Origin: Pseudobutyrivibrio sp.
Lineage (GTDB): Bacteria > Bacillota_A > Clostridia > Lachnospirales > Lachnospiraceae
Length of the DNA: 32,299 nucleotides
Direction of reading: 5' to 3'
Assembly: GCA_024691465.1 (NCBI GenBank)
Contig: JAILNO010000026.1
Span: 1-32,299 of the forward strand
In this document: positions 14,291 through 22,144 of the stretch, in pieces
Layout of the letters: each line of letters opens with the position of its first letter
How positions within the stretch are numbered: the stretch's first letter is position 1
Notes under the pieces: generated by a model
The model's input: only the letters and a program-made list of their open reading frames with translations
What the model was told of the DNA's origin: nothing
Databases searched by the model: none
Translations under genes and position numbers: made by a program

Positions 14291-14995
14291 ATGAAATTTT
14301 ATATACTTACACTTTTTCCTGAAATGATTGAGAATGCATTGGCTACTAGCATATTAGGTAGAGCCAGCAAAGCAGGGGCTGTTTCATTTGAGGCCATCAA
14401 TATCAGAGATTATACTCTCGACAAGCATAATAAGGTTGATGATTATCCATATGGAGGAGGAGCTGGCATGGTTATGCAGGCTCAGCCTATATACGATGCT
14501 TACAGGGCCGTGTGTGATAAGGCGGGACATAAGGTTCATTTAATCTATCTGACTCCACAGGGGAAGCTATTTAAACAGCCTGATGCTAAAGCATTGGCGC
14601 TTAAGGAAGATATATGTCTTCTGTGTGGCCATTATGAGGGCATCGATGAGAGGGTATTAGAAGAGATCGTTGATGAATATTATTCGATAGGTGATTATGT
14701 TCTTACAGGGGGAGAGTTGCCATCACTTGTCATGGTTGATGCAATTTCTCGCATGGTTCCTGGAGTCCTTACTAATTCAGATTCTGGAGAGGATGAATCA
14801 TTAGAGAACTATCTATTAGAATATCCTCAATATTCCAGACCAGAAGTATGGAATGACAGGAGGGTACCACCTATATTACTCTCGGGCGACCATGCTAAGG
14901 TGGACGAGTGGAGACATATGCAGTCAGTTGAGAGGACGAAGATTCGCCGCCCAGATCTCTATGAGAAATATTTAGATAGTATTAAGGAAGATTAA
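14291..14995 (+). CDS. trmD: tRNA (guanine-N1)-methyltransferase TrmD
   Basis: 234 aa, normal length. TrmD uses S-adenosylmethionine to make m1G37 next to the anticodon of tRNAs such as Leu, Pro and Arg, preventing frameshifts. It is a SPOUT knot methyltransferase. Visible blocks are MKFYILTLFPEMI, the DYPYGGGAGMVMQ loop, YLTPQGKLF, CGHYEGIDERV, and the AdoMet knot SIGDYVLTGGELPSLVMVD. The catalytic aspartate lies in the C-terminal half near SDSGEDESLE. It immediately follows rimM. In most relatives rplS is next, but here a membrane protein gene intervenes. Confidence 0.97.
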   Translation: MKFYILTLFPEMIENALATSILGRASKAGAVSFEAINIRDYTLDKHNKVDDYPYGGGAGMVMQAQPIYDAYRAVCDKAGHKVHLIYLTPQGKLFKQPDAKALALKEDICLLCGHYEGIDERVLEEIVDEYYSIGDYVLTGGELPSLVMVDAISRMVPGVLTNSDSGEDESLENYLLEYPQYSRPEVWNDRRVPPILLSGDHAKVDEWRHMQSVERTKIRRPDLYEKYLDSIKED

Positions 14996-15025
14996 TATAT
15001 TACCACTAGATTGGAGGATTAACTT

Positions 15026-16129
15026 ATGAAGAGTTTCAAAGATAAGCCTTGGTATTCTCTTACAGTTTCTATATGTATAGGAGTTGTATTATTTGTTTTA
15101 CTGATTAGATTTTCTACTGTTATTAATGCAGTAGGAACATTTTTAGGCTTCTTTTCTACAGTATTTTTAGGTGCTGTTTTTGCGTACATAATCAATCCTT
15201 TATCTAAGCTTTTCTATAATAAGGTATTCTGTAAGATAAAGAAGCCAGGAACCAGAAAGGGGCTGTCTAATTTTGCAGCTTTAATAGCTATTATTTTATT
15301 CTTAATATATGCTACAGTGCTCGTTATTCCACAGTTAGTAGATAGTGCACTTACATTTGCAAGTAATTTTGATGGCTATATTGCTTCCCTTCAATCTACA
15401 CTCTTGAGTATGGGAGTTAGTACATCTACCATTGATTTAAATAGTGTAGTTTCCTCTTCGGCAGAGATAATCGATGAGATGTCTGAGTGGATTAAGAATA
15501 ACCTGGATACTATCATGCTTACTACTGTAGATTTAGGCAAGGCTGTTGGCCAGATTCTTATTGCACTTATGCTTTCTATATATTTCCTGGCTGAGAAAGA
15601 CAACCTTAAAAGTGGTGGTAGTAGATTCCTTAAAGCGGTTTTTAAGGACAAATATCCTAAAGTAAAGCACTTTATCATAAAGTCAGATTCCATACTTAGT
15701 AGATATATTGTATACAATCTGGTAGATGCTCTTATCATAGGTATAGTCAATGCTGTGTTTATGTCTCTGGTGGGCTTGCCATATGTGGGACTTGTATCAT
15801 TCTTAGTTTGCATTACCAATATTATTCCTACTTTTGGGCCTATTATTGGCATGGTGATTGGCGGTTTAATTCTAATTATTGTTAAGCCATGGTACGCAGG
15901 AGTGTTCGTGGTATTTAGTCTTATCCTTCAGACAGTAGATGGCTATGTTATTAAGCCTAAGTTATTCGGAGATTCCCTGGGAGTTTCCGGACTATGGATT
16001 CTGGTGGGTATAGTTGCTGGTGGCAGGATGTTTGGTGTGATTGGTATTTTGCTTGCTATTCCTGTTGTTGCTATCATCGATATGATATATCATGAGTATG
16101 TTTTGCCAGTATTAGAGAAAAGTAACTAA
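15026..16129 (+). CDS. AI-2E family membrane transporter
   Basis: 367 aa integral membrane protein of the AI-2E/TqsA/YdiK family (PF01594-like). Roughly seven or eight hydrophobic segments are visible: two near residues 10-60, one near 80-105, one near 175-190, a cluster from about 230 to 295 that includes the family-typical VCITNIIPTFGPIIG, and the C-terminal GRMFGVIGILLAIPVVAII. Members have been proposed to export signals or to act as sodium-proton antiporters. Substrate cannot be predicted, and the family name should not be read as proof of quorum sensing. It stands 30 bases after trmD with AGGA before the ATG. Its position between trmD and rplS is not the usual arrangement. Confidence 0.85.
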   Translation: MKSFKDKPWYSLTVSICIGVVLFVLLIRFSTVINAVGTFLGFFSTVFLGAVFAYIINPLSKLFYNKVFCKIKKPGTRKGLSNFAALIAIILFLIYATVLVIPQLVDSALTFASNFDGYIASLQSTLLSMGVSTSTIDLNSVVSSSAEIIDEMSEWIKNNLDTIMLTTVDLGKAVGQILIALMLSIYFLAEKDNLKSGGSRFLKAVFKDKYPKVKHFIIKSDSILSRYIVYNLVDALIIGIVNAVFMSLVGLPYVGLVSFLVCITNIIPTFGPIIGMVIGGLILIIVKPWYAGVFVVFSLILQTVDGYVIKPKLFGDSLGVSGLWILVGIVAGGRMFGVIGILLAIPVVAIIDMIYHEYVLPVLEKSN

Positions 16130-16146
16130 GTAATTGTATTTATTTG

Positions 16147-16175
16147 TTGATTATTACATACAATCATGTTATTAT
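16147..16175 (+). promoter_or_regulatory. rplS promoter
   Basis: TTGATT (16147-16152), 17-bp spacer, TATTAT (16170-16175). The predicted start near 16182 gives a leader of about 70 bases that includes the L19-leader-like stem. Confidence 0.65.
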
Positions 16176-16181
16176 ATTTGA

Positions 16182-16240
16182 GTTGCTAAAGAAGAGATGT
16201 TCCGCTGGCATTTAGACAATGTTAAGAATGTCGCGTATAT
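16182..16240 (+). ncRNA. Candidate L19 leader RNA (rplS autoregulatory leader)
   Basis: Within the predicted rplS 5' leader, CGC (16203-16205), a bulged U, and GGCATT (16207-16212) pair with AATGTC GCG (16227-16235). This gives nine base pairs with one G-U around a 14-base loop. A structured L19 leader motif is known upstream of rplS in low-GC Gram-positive bacteria and is thought to mediate autoregulation by L19. Placement and structure fit that role. The match to the published consensus is from memory and needs a covariance-model test. Ends are approximate. Confidence 0.55.
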
Positions 16241-16254
16241 TTAGGAGGAATAAA

Positions 16255-16605
16255 ATGAACGCAAACGAGATTATTAGAAACATCGAAGCTGCCGAGCTTA
16301 AGGCAGAAGTACCTGAGTTTCAGGTAGGTGACACAGTTAAGGTTTATGGACGTATCGTCGAGGGTAACCGTACTCGTACACAGGTATTTGAGGGTACTGT
16401 TATTAAGAGACAGGGTGGAAGCAATCGTGAGACTTTCACAGTTCGTAAGTCATCAAACGGTGTTGGTGTAGAGAAGACATGGCCACTTCACAGCCCTAAC
16501 GTTGAGAAGATCGAAGTAGTTAGAAAAGGTAAGGTTCGTAGAGCTAAGTTATTCTATCTTAGAGAGCTTACTGGTAAGAAGGCTAAGGTTAAGGAGAGAA
16601 TCTAA
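16255..16605 (+). CDS. rplS: Large ribosomal subunit protein bL19
   Basis: 116 aa, typical for L19, which lies at the interface between the subunits. It opens [16 protein letters not shown] and contains [20 protein letters not shown] and the ERI terminal block expected of the family. The frame is open back to an ATG at 16219, but AGGAGG at 16243-16248 is spaced for the ATG at 16255. The upstream codons fall in the structured leader. The gene has its own promoter, leader and strong terminator, forming a one-gene unit. Confidence 0.97.
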   Translation: MNANEIIRNIEAAELKAEVPEFQVGDTVKVYGRIVEGNRTRTQVFEGTVIKRQGGSNRETFTVRKSSNGVGVEKTWPLHSPNVEKIEVVRKGKVRRAKLFYLRELTGKKAKVKERI

Positions 16606-16618
16606 TCTCGAAAATAAC

Positions 16619-16656
16619 AGAAACAGTCACTTTGTTGTGACTGTTTCTTTATTTTT
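16619..16656 (+). terminator. Intrinsic terminator after rplS
   Basis: A perfect 12-bp stem, AGAAACAGTCAC (16619-16630) with GTGACTGTTTCT (16637-16648), loop TTTGTT, then TTATTTTT. Confidence 0.94.
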
Positions 16657-16682
16657 ACCTTAAAGTGCGGTATATTTATACT
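16654..16682 (+). promoter_or_regulatory. lepB-rbgA promoter
   Basis: TTTACC (16654-16659), 17-bp spacer, TATACT (16677-16682). The -35 starts inside the T tract of the rplS terminator. The -35 match is moderate; the -10 is good. Confidence 0.5.
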
Positions 16683-16704
16683 AAAGATTAAAGGGAAAAT
16701 TTGT

Positions 16705-17301
16705 ATGCTTTTATCAATTAGTAGATTTTTTAGTAGATTATTTCACCGTAGAAGAGATGGTCTCGATTTCAGAAGACGTCGTCGTAAGATTGATTTCGAT
16801 AAGATAAAATATGTTCTTATTTTCGTATTTGAACTGTTGATTGCCATTGGATTAGGGTTTGGCGTGGTTATGGCTTTTGGCAAGCAGGTAGAATGTTCTA
16901 ATGCATCTATGGAACCTACATATGAAACATCCGATATACTACTTGTAAACACCATAGCATTTAAGTTCAGTGAGCCAGAGACAGGTGATATTATCGCTTT
17001 TAAGCCTAAGTCTAATGTTAATGCCTCTTACAGTGTTAAGAGAGTTATTGGTACGCCTGGAGACACTATATACATATCTAATGGGCGTATTTATTTAAAT
17101 GATGAGATATATAAAGAGAAGCTTGATGTGGAGACTATTGAGAATCCTGGTATAGCAGCTTCTCCTATTACGTTACTAGATGATCAATATTTTGTGCTTG
17201 GAGATAATCGCAATTCTTCTGAGGATTCGCGCTATGAGAGTGTAGGCTTTGTTTCCAGCGAGGATATTTTAGGAAAAGTATGGATTAAGTATCCATTTTA
17301 A
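16705..17301 (+). CDS. lepB: Type I signal peptidase, first copy
   Basis: 198 aa, S26 family. It cleaves signal peptides on the outer face of the membrane. A very basic cytoplasmic N-terminus (FRRRRRK near residues 22-28) precedes one transmembrane helix at about 35-57. The catalytic serine is Ser68 in CSNASMEPT and the lysine is Lys112 in SVKRVIGTPGD. FVLGDNRNSSEDSRYE is the conserved C-terminal box. The alternative start codons would cut the basic segment, and AAAGGGA supports this ATG. A second signal peptidase lies just past rbgA, with a different N-terminus, so the pair may divide substrates. Sequence divergence between them suggests an old duplication. Confidence 0.93.
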   Translation: MLLSISRFFSRLFHRRRDGLDFRRRRRKIDFDKIKYVLIFVFELLIAIGLGFGVVMAFGKQVECSNASMEPTYETSDILLVNTIAFKFSEPETGDIIAFKPKSNVNASYSVKRVIGTPGDTIYISNGRIYLNDEIYKEKLDVETIENPGIAASPITLLDDQYFVLGDNRNSSEDSRYESVGFVSSEDILGKVWIKYPF

Positions 17302-17312
17302 TTGAGGTGATT

Positions 17313-18152
17313 ATGGAATTTCAGTGGTATCCAGGGCATATGACTAAGGCTAAGCGTCAGATGCAAGAGGATATAAAGCTCATAGATTTAGTTATTGAAG
17401 TTATTGATGCTAGATGTCCTATTTCTAGCAGGAATCCAGATATTAATTCTCTTGCCAATGGCAAGCTTAGATTAGTTCTTTTAAATAAGTCGGATTTAGC
17501 AGATAGATCTGTTAATCAACAGTGGATTTCATATTTTAAGGATCAGGGATTCTACTGTGTAGAGCTTGATTCTAGAGACAGGAAGAATATGAAGGGCGTA
17601 CAGGCTACTCTCGATGAAGTCTGTGCTGCTAAGTTCGAGAGGGACAGGAAGAGAGGAATTAAGAACAGGCCTGTTAGAGCCATGGTTGTAGGTATTCCTA
17701 ATGTAGGTAAGTCTACTTTTATTAATTCGTTTGCTGGCAGAGCTGTAGCTAAGACTGGCAATAAGCCTGGTGTTACGAAAGGCAAGCAATGGATTAAGCT
17801 CAATAAGTCTGTGGAACTGCTCGATACTCCAGGTATACTATGGCCTAAGTTCGAGGACAATACAGTCGGCTTACATTTAGCATTCATTGGCTCTATCAAT
17901 GATGCCATAGTAGAGACCAGAGAGCTGGCACTAGAGCTGGCAGATTTTATTAAAAATAATTATAAGGGGGCACTTAGTGCTCGTTATGATATTAATGAAG
18001 ACTCAGTTAATCATGAGATAATTACTGAGATTGCAGAGAAAAGGAACTTCGTCAAGAAGGGCTCTGAGCTTGATTACGATAAAGCCTCTGCTGTTTTAAT
18101 TGACGAATTCAGAAGCGGTAGTCTTGGTAAAATTTCACTTGAAAGGCCATAA
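17313..18152 (+). CDS. rbgA: Ribosome biogenesis GTPase RbgA (YlqF)
   Basis: 279 aa from the ATG at 17313. RbgA is needed for the last steps of 50S assembly, including L16 recruitment. The GTPase motifs are circularly permuted, as in the family: G4 NKSD at 58-61 comes first, then G1 GIPNVGKS at 127-134 and G3 DTPG at 171-174. The opening MEFQWYPGHMTKAKRQM matches family proteins, and the C-terminal ANTAR-like RNA-binding region follows. A GTG at 17307 would add two residues, but GAGG at 17304-17307 serves the ATG. lepB copies flank it on both sides with short gaps. rbgA-rnhB adjacency is conserved in Bacillus, with the second lepB inserted here. Confidence 0.95.
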   Translation: MEFQWYPGHMTKAKRQMQEDIKLIDLVIEVIDARCPISSRNPDINSLANGKLRLVLLNKSDLADRSVNQQWISYFKDQGFYCVELDSRDRKNMKGVQATLDEVCAAKFERDRKRGIKNRPVRAMVVGIPNVGKSTFINSFAGRAVAKTGNKPGVTKGKQWIKLNKSVELLDTPGILWPKFEDNTVGLHLAFIGSINDAIVETRELALELADFIKNNYKGALSARYDINEDSVNHEIITEIAEKRNFVKKGSELDYDKASAVLIDEFRSGSLGKISLERP

Positions 18153-18154
18153 GC

Positions 18155-18865
18155 ATGAAGGTTATCGACTTTAACGAAGAAGAACAACAAATTAAAAGAG
18201 ATATCGAAAGAGCTAGGCAGCAGATGAAGGATGTAGAAGACCTATCAGATTTCGATACTAAGAAAACTAAAACTAAAAAAGATAAGAATAAGGACAATGA
18301 CGAGGAAGATGAACCACTTACCACTAAGGCAGTAGTCAAGGAGATTGTTAGTGTTATAATTAATGTCTTAATTTGCTTTTTCGTAGTTTTTCTTATTACA
18401 CATTTCGTAGGACAGAGAACTGTTGTCAGTGGTTCTTCTATGGAAGATACTCTTAGTGATGGTGATAATCTTATAGTAGATAAGATTAGTTATAGAATTC
18501 ATGATCCTGAGAGATTTGATGTAGTAGTTTTCCCATACAAGTATGAGGAGGACACATATTATATTAAGCGTATTATTGGATTGCCTGGTGAGAATGTTCG
18601 TATCGATAGTGCTGGTGTTATCTATATCAATGGTGAGGCTATTGAGGATAAGTATGGCACAGAAGAGATTCTTAATGCAGGTTTAGCTAGCACTGAGATT
18701 CTTTTAGGGCCAGGGGAATATTTCGTACTTGGTGACAATCGTAACAATAGTACTGATTCGAGATTCGAACAGGTAGGTAATGTTATGGGTGACGATATAG
18801 TTGGTAAGGCTTGGCTTAGAGTTTATCCATTTGGTGAATTTGGACTAGTAGATAATATAGAATAA
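18155..18865 (+). CDS. lepB: Type I signal peptidase, second copy
   Basis: 236 aa, S26 family. A long, highly charged cytoplasmic N-terminus of about 57 residues, rich in Lys, Asp and Glu, precedes one transmembrane helix at about 65-85. The catalytic serine is Ser95 in SGSSMEDTL and the lysine is Lys138 in YYIKRIIGLPGE. YFVLGDNRNNSTDSRFEQ is the C-terminal box. It is closer to the canonical SipS/LepB pattern than the first copy, so it may be the main housekeeping enzyme. It starts two bases after rbgA and ends two bases before rnhB, which means tightly coupled translation. The charged N-terminus could contact ribosomes or regulate the enzyme, but nothing in the sequence proves this. Confidence 0.94.
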   Translation: MKVIDFNEEEQQIKRDIERARQQMKDVEDLSDFDTKKTKTKKDKNKDNDEEDEPLTTKAVVKEIVSVIINVLICFFVVFLITHFVGQRTVVSGSSMEDTLSDGDNLIVDKISYRIHDPERFDVVVFPYKYEEDTYYIKRIIGLPGENVRIDSAGVIYINGEAIEDKYGTEEILNAGLASTEILLGPGEYFVLGDNRNNSTDSRFEQVGNVMGDDIVGKAWLRVYPFGEFGLVDNIE

Positions 18866-18867
18866 TT

Positions 18868-19632
18868 ATGTGCGATAAGAAGATATCAGATATTCAAAAG
18901 GAATACAAAGAACTTTCAGAGGACTATTTACCAGACTTTATTGAAGAATATATCAATGATGGTAGACCTGGTGTCTCTAAGATTATAGGCTCAGCCATGA
19001 AGCGCATGGATAAGCTTAGGATTGAGAGGGAGCGTATTGAGAGCCTTAAGGAATATGAGAGACAATACTGGAGTGACTATGAATATATAGGCGGTATAGA
19101 TGAGGTGGGCAGAGGACCATTGGCAGGACCAGTAGTTACAGCTTGTATAGTCTTACCTAAGGACTGTAGTATTCTTTACATTAATGATTCCAAGAAGCTC
19201 TCAGCATCTAAGCGTGAGGAATTATATGAGGTGATTATGAGAGAGGCAGTCTCTGTTGGTATAGGAGCAGCTTCTGAGGTGCGTATTGATGAGATCAATA
19301 TTCTGCAAGCCACATACGAAGCCATGAGACAAGCTATTAAAGAGTCTTCAGTCGAACCTCAGATACTTTTAAATGATGCGGTTACTATTCCTCAGGTTTC
19401 AATCAAACAGGTTCCTATTATAAAGGGTGATGCTAAGTCTATCTCTATTGGTGCTGCAAGTATTATTGCCAAGGTTACTAGAGATAGATTAATGGTTGAG
19501 TATGACCAGATATATCCTGAATATCATTTCGCTTCTAATAAAGGATATGGAAGTGCAGAGCATATAGAGGCACTTAAGAAATATGGACCATGTCCTATTC
19601 ATAGAAGATCCTTCATTGGAAATTTTGTTTAA
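18868..19632 (+). CDS. rnhB: Ribonuclease HII
   Basis: 254 aa. RNase HII removes ribonucleotides and RNA primers from DNA by cutting the RNA strand of hybrids. Catalytic residues Asp78 and Glu79 lie in GGIDEVGRGPLAGPV. Other family blocks are NDSKKLSASKRE, the KGDAKSISIGAASIIAKVTR segment with a catalytic aspartate, and the C-terminal NKGYGSAEHIEAL. A charged helical extension of about 70 residues precedes the domain; Bacillus RnhB has a similar length, so this is normal. The gene follows lepB by two bases and precedes the ylqG/ylqH-like pair, as in B. subtilis. This is the mark of the conserved cluster. Confidence 0.96.
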   Translation: MCDKKISDIQKEYKELSEDYLPDFIEEYINDGRPGVSKIIGSAMKRMDKLRIERERIESLKEYERQYWSDYEYIGGIDEVGRGPLAGPVVTACIVLPKDCSILYINDSKKLSASKREELYEVIMREAVSVGIGAASEVRIDEINILQATYEAMRQAIKESSVEPQILLNDAVTIPQVSIKQVPIIKGDAKSISIGAASIIAKVTRDRLMVEYDQIYPEYHFASNKGYGSAEHIEALKKYGPCPIHRRSFIGNFV

Positions 19633-19645
19633 TTTTAGGTGAGTT

Positions 19646-21481
19646 ATGAATATTAATAGTGGGCTTAATCCATACAATTCCAATTATATCAACGGTGCTG
19701 ATCGTACTCAGATGAGTCAGAGCCAGTCTCTTACGGGATCTGTTACAGATTCCCTTAAGGAGGGTGAGGTCTTTGAGGGTTCAGTCAATTCTATCGATAA
19801 TGGTAAGGTCACTATAGGGCTTGCTAATGGGCAGACCATGACTGCTAGATTGGACTCTGGAGTTACACTTACCCCAGGCCAATCTGTTTTTTTTGAGGTA
19901 AAAAGCAACGATGGTAATTTAGTTCAGATTAGACCTGTATCTCTTAATAGTTTAGAGGCTAATCCTACACTTCTTAAGGCTCTTGACATGGCTAATATAT
20001 CTGCTACAGAAAGGACCATTAATATGGTTAATTCTATGATGCAGAATTCAATGTCTATTAATCCTGAGAATATAGCTACCATGAATAGGGCTATGCTTAA
20101 CAATCCTGGAGTCGATCCTCAGACTCTTGTTACCATGGCTAAGTATGGTATGGAATTATCTCCTGAGAGTGTGCACATGTTTGAGAATTATGCTGCTGAC
20201 AAAGCCGTTCTTACAGATAACTTCGATGTCATTTCAGATATGCTTCCACAGCTCATGACAGATAAGAGTGTTACTACTGCTGATGTTATTAATATTACCA
20301 ATACACTTAGGGAGATATTCATCCCTTCTGAGGAAGCAGTGGTAACTGAAGCTGGTCAGCCTAATGAAGCTATAGTTAATGGGGATACAGCTACTTCTTC
20401 AACTAATACAGGAGAGACAGCAGTTATTAATAATCCTGGTGAGGTAACAATTACTGGTGATTTACCTAAGGGTGAGCAGGTTATGGCCCAGGCAGATGCT
20501 GAAGCAGTGGTTGTTCAAGAGGAAGCTTCTAATACTTCTGCTCAGATTCCATCTGATACAGTATCCGACTCTTCAAATGATTCTACTAAGCAGGCTATTA
20601 TTGCAGAGAAGGAATTAGGTAACCAGGTATTAAACACTTTTGCCAGCGATAAGCAGATTTCATCCTTTAATACTATATTGAACAATTTACCTGATTTTCC
20701 TAAGAACAATGCACAGGTATTTAGTGAGAATGGTTCTCTTAAGTCTGATGCTGATATTAATCAGCTTTTTAAAGAGATTAGTGAGTATCTTAAGGATAAT
20801 CCAGATCTTCCAAAGGAGACTTTAAATGATTTACTTCGCAGCTCTGTATTTAAGGGATCCTTGAAGAATATGATTCTAAATAGCTTTGCTATGGAACCTA
20901 AGGATGTAACTAAGCCAGGTGAGGTTTCTAAATTATACGAGAGAGTTCTTAAGCAGACTGAAGCTCTTGAAAGACTCATTTCCAATTTCAGCAATAAGGC
21001 GGCTGAGACCATAAAGGGACAGACCACTGAGATTAAACAGAATATTAATTTTATGAATTCTGCTAATGAGATGTATAATTTTGTTCAGATACCTCTTAAG
21101 ATGTATAATCAGAATACCGATGGTATGCTTTACGTTAGGCAGAATAAGCATAGCAGCTATGAGGCAGGGGAAGAGGTTACAGCTTTCTTGCACTTTGATA
21201 TGGAGTACTTAGGTCCTACAGATGTATTTATAAGCCTTAAGGAATCAAAAGTAGGATGTAAGTGGAATCTGGCGGATGAGGATTCTATGAATCTAATCGA
21301 GCAGAACCTGGATTTGCTTACAGATAGGCTTGCGAAGAAGGGCTTTACAATCAAGTCAGAGGTTACCTGCGGTAATCCTAAGGCTAGTTTTGTTGAGGAC
21401 TTTTTAGGTGTACCACCAGTCGCCACTGAGACGTCATCTGAGGGGCTAGTACATCGCTATAGCTTTGATATGAGGGCATAA
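19646..21481 (+). CDS. YlqG-like protein with FliK-type hook-length-control C-terminal domain
   Basis: 611 aa, function unknown. It has no signal peptide or membrane segment. Three parts can be seen. First, an N-terminal beta-rich module (about 35-100) with the pattern GEVFEGSVNSIDNGKVTIGL and LTPGQSVFFEV, resembling modules of FliK-like proteins. Second, a long helical and Ser/Thr/Ala-rich low-complexity linker (about 230-320). Third, a C-terminal domain (about 460-585) containing LGPTDVFISLKESKVGCKWNL and a helix ending LAKKGFTIKSEV, the outline of a Flg_hook domain. No flagellar gene lies near it. In B. subtilis the ylqG-ylqH pair also follows rnhB, so this is probably the orthologue. Its stop is two bases before the FlhB-like gene, so the products likely act together. 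A role in export switching is inferred from domain likeness only. Confidence 0.75.
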   Translation: MNINSGLNPYNSNYINGADRTQMSQSQSLTGSVTDSLKEGEVFEGSVNSIDNGKVTIGLANGQTMTARLDSGVTLTPGQSVFFEVKSNDGNLVQIRPVSLNSLEANPTLLKALDMANISATERTINMVNSMMQNSMSINPENIATMNRAMLNNPGVDPQTLVTMAKYGMELSPESVHMFENYAADKAVLTDNFDVISDMLPQLMTDKSVTTADVINITNTLREIFIPSEEAVVTEAGQPNEAIVNGDTATSSTNTGETAVINNPGEVTITGDLPKGEQVMAQADAEAVVVQEEASNTSAQIPSDTVSDSSNDSTKQAIIAEKELGNQVLNTFASDKQISSFNTILNNLPDFPKNNAQVFSENGSLKSDADINQLFKEISEYLKDNPDLPKETLNDLLRSSVFKGSLKNMILNSFAMEPKDVTKPGEVSKLYERVLKQTEALERLISNFSNKAAETIKGQTTEIKQNINFMNSANEMYNFVQIPLKMYNQNTDGMLYVRQNKHSSYEAGEEVTAFLHFDMEYLGPTDVFISLKESKVGCKWNLADEDSMNLIEQNLDLLTDRLAKKGFTIKSEVTCGNPKASFVEDFLGVPPVATETSSEGLVHRYSFDMRA

Positions 21482-21483
21482 TT

Positions 21484-21771
21484 ATGGCAGAAGATAAAAA
21501 ATTCGATAAAGATAAAACTGCTGTAGCGCTTTCTTATGAAGCTGGAGATAGTGCTCCTAAGATTCTTGCTTCAGGCAAGGGTTACGTAGCTGAGCAGATT
21601 ATAGAGGAAGCCAAGAAGGCAGACGTACCTTTTTACCAGGATAACGAATTAGCTGAGACTTTAAGCAAGCTTAATATAGGTGATGCGATTCCGCCTGAAC
21701 TATACGAAGTTGTCGCTGAGATTTTAGTCTTCGTTAATGATATGGAGAAGCTTAAGTCTAAGCTTAAATAG
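21484..21771 (+). CDS. FlhB C-terminal-domain-like protein (YlqH/FhlB-like)
   Basis: 95 aa. The protein is almost entirely a match to the cytoplasmic C-terminal domain of FlhB, the export-apparatus switch: AVALSYEAGDSAPKILASGK, then KKADVPFYQDNELAETLSKL and GDAIPPELYEVVAEILVFV. FlhB cleaves itself at NPTH just before this segment; here that motif is missing (DKDKT stands in its place), and there are no transmembrane helices. So it mimics only the post-cleavage fragment. It is two bases after the FliK-like gene, pairing a substrate-switch domain with its classical partner type. Small FlhB-like proteins (FhlB, YlqH) are known but their job is poorly understood. Confidence 0.85.
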   Translation: MAEDKKFDKDKTAVALSYEAGDSAPKILASGKGYVAEQIIEEAKKADVPFYQDNELAETLSKLNIGDAIPPELYEVVAEILVFVNDMEKLKSKLK

Positions 21772-21784
21772 AATTGAGGTTTTA

Positions 21785-22144
21785 TTGAATAATAGGAAGC
21801 AAGGAAATGATTTCGAGAAACTAGCTGCTGACTATCTTAAGTCTAAGGGAATGTTCATCAAAGAGATGAATTTCTACTGCAAGATGGGAGAGGTGGATAT
21901 AATTGCCCTAGATGGCAATTATCTTGTGTTTGTCGAGGTCAAGTACCGTAAATCAGCCGCCAAAGGAACAGGTTTGGAGGCTGTAAATTATAATAAAATG
22001 CGTAAGATTTGCAGAGTTGCAGATTTTTACATGTATAGCCGCAAGTTAAGTGGCGCTACTAGTGTTAGGTTTGATGTTATAGCAATTGAGGAAGGACATT
22101 TGAAGCATATAATTAATGCTTTTGAGTATATACCAGTATGTTAA
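21785..22144 (+). CDS. yraN: YraN family (UPF0102) putative endonuclease-like protein
   Basis: 119 aa from the TTG at 21785, chosen because GAGG (21776-21779) lies five bases before it and family members open RxxGxxxExxAxxYL right after. The fold is a restriction-endonuclease-like PD-(D/E)xK nuclease: Glu in NDFEKLAADYL, Asp in GEVDIIALD and the ExK pair in VFVEVKYR are all present. The active site therefore looks intact. The function of YraN is not established; it is often near rnhB, as here. The stop overlaps the start of the next gene by seven bases, so translation is coupled. Confidence 0.88.
   Translation: MNNRKQGNDFEKLAADYLKSKGMFIKEMNFYCKMGEVDIIALDGNYLVFVEVKYRKSAAKGTGLEAVNYNKMRKICRVADFYMYSRKLSGATSVRFDVIAIEEGHLKHIINAFEYIPVC

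Noticed and set aside
15391..15852. 153-codon minus-strand frame inside the AI-2E gene
   Set aside because: No ribosome site and no recognisable protein; the plus-strand frame is a clear membrane protein.
15026..16129. Reading the AI-2E family gene as evidence of quorum sensing
   Set aside because: The family name reflects one member; substrates differ and no luxS or lsr gene is present here.
16219..16254. Upstream ATG giving rplS a 12-residue extension
   Set aside because: There is no ribosome site before it, it falls in the structured leader, and AGGAGG precedes the ATG at 16255.
21737..21784. Longer yraN reading frame starting inside the FlhB-like gene
   Set aside because: The extra residues do not match the family; TTG at 21785 has GAGG at the right distance.
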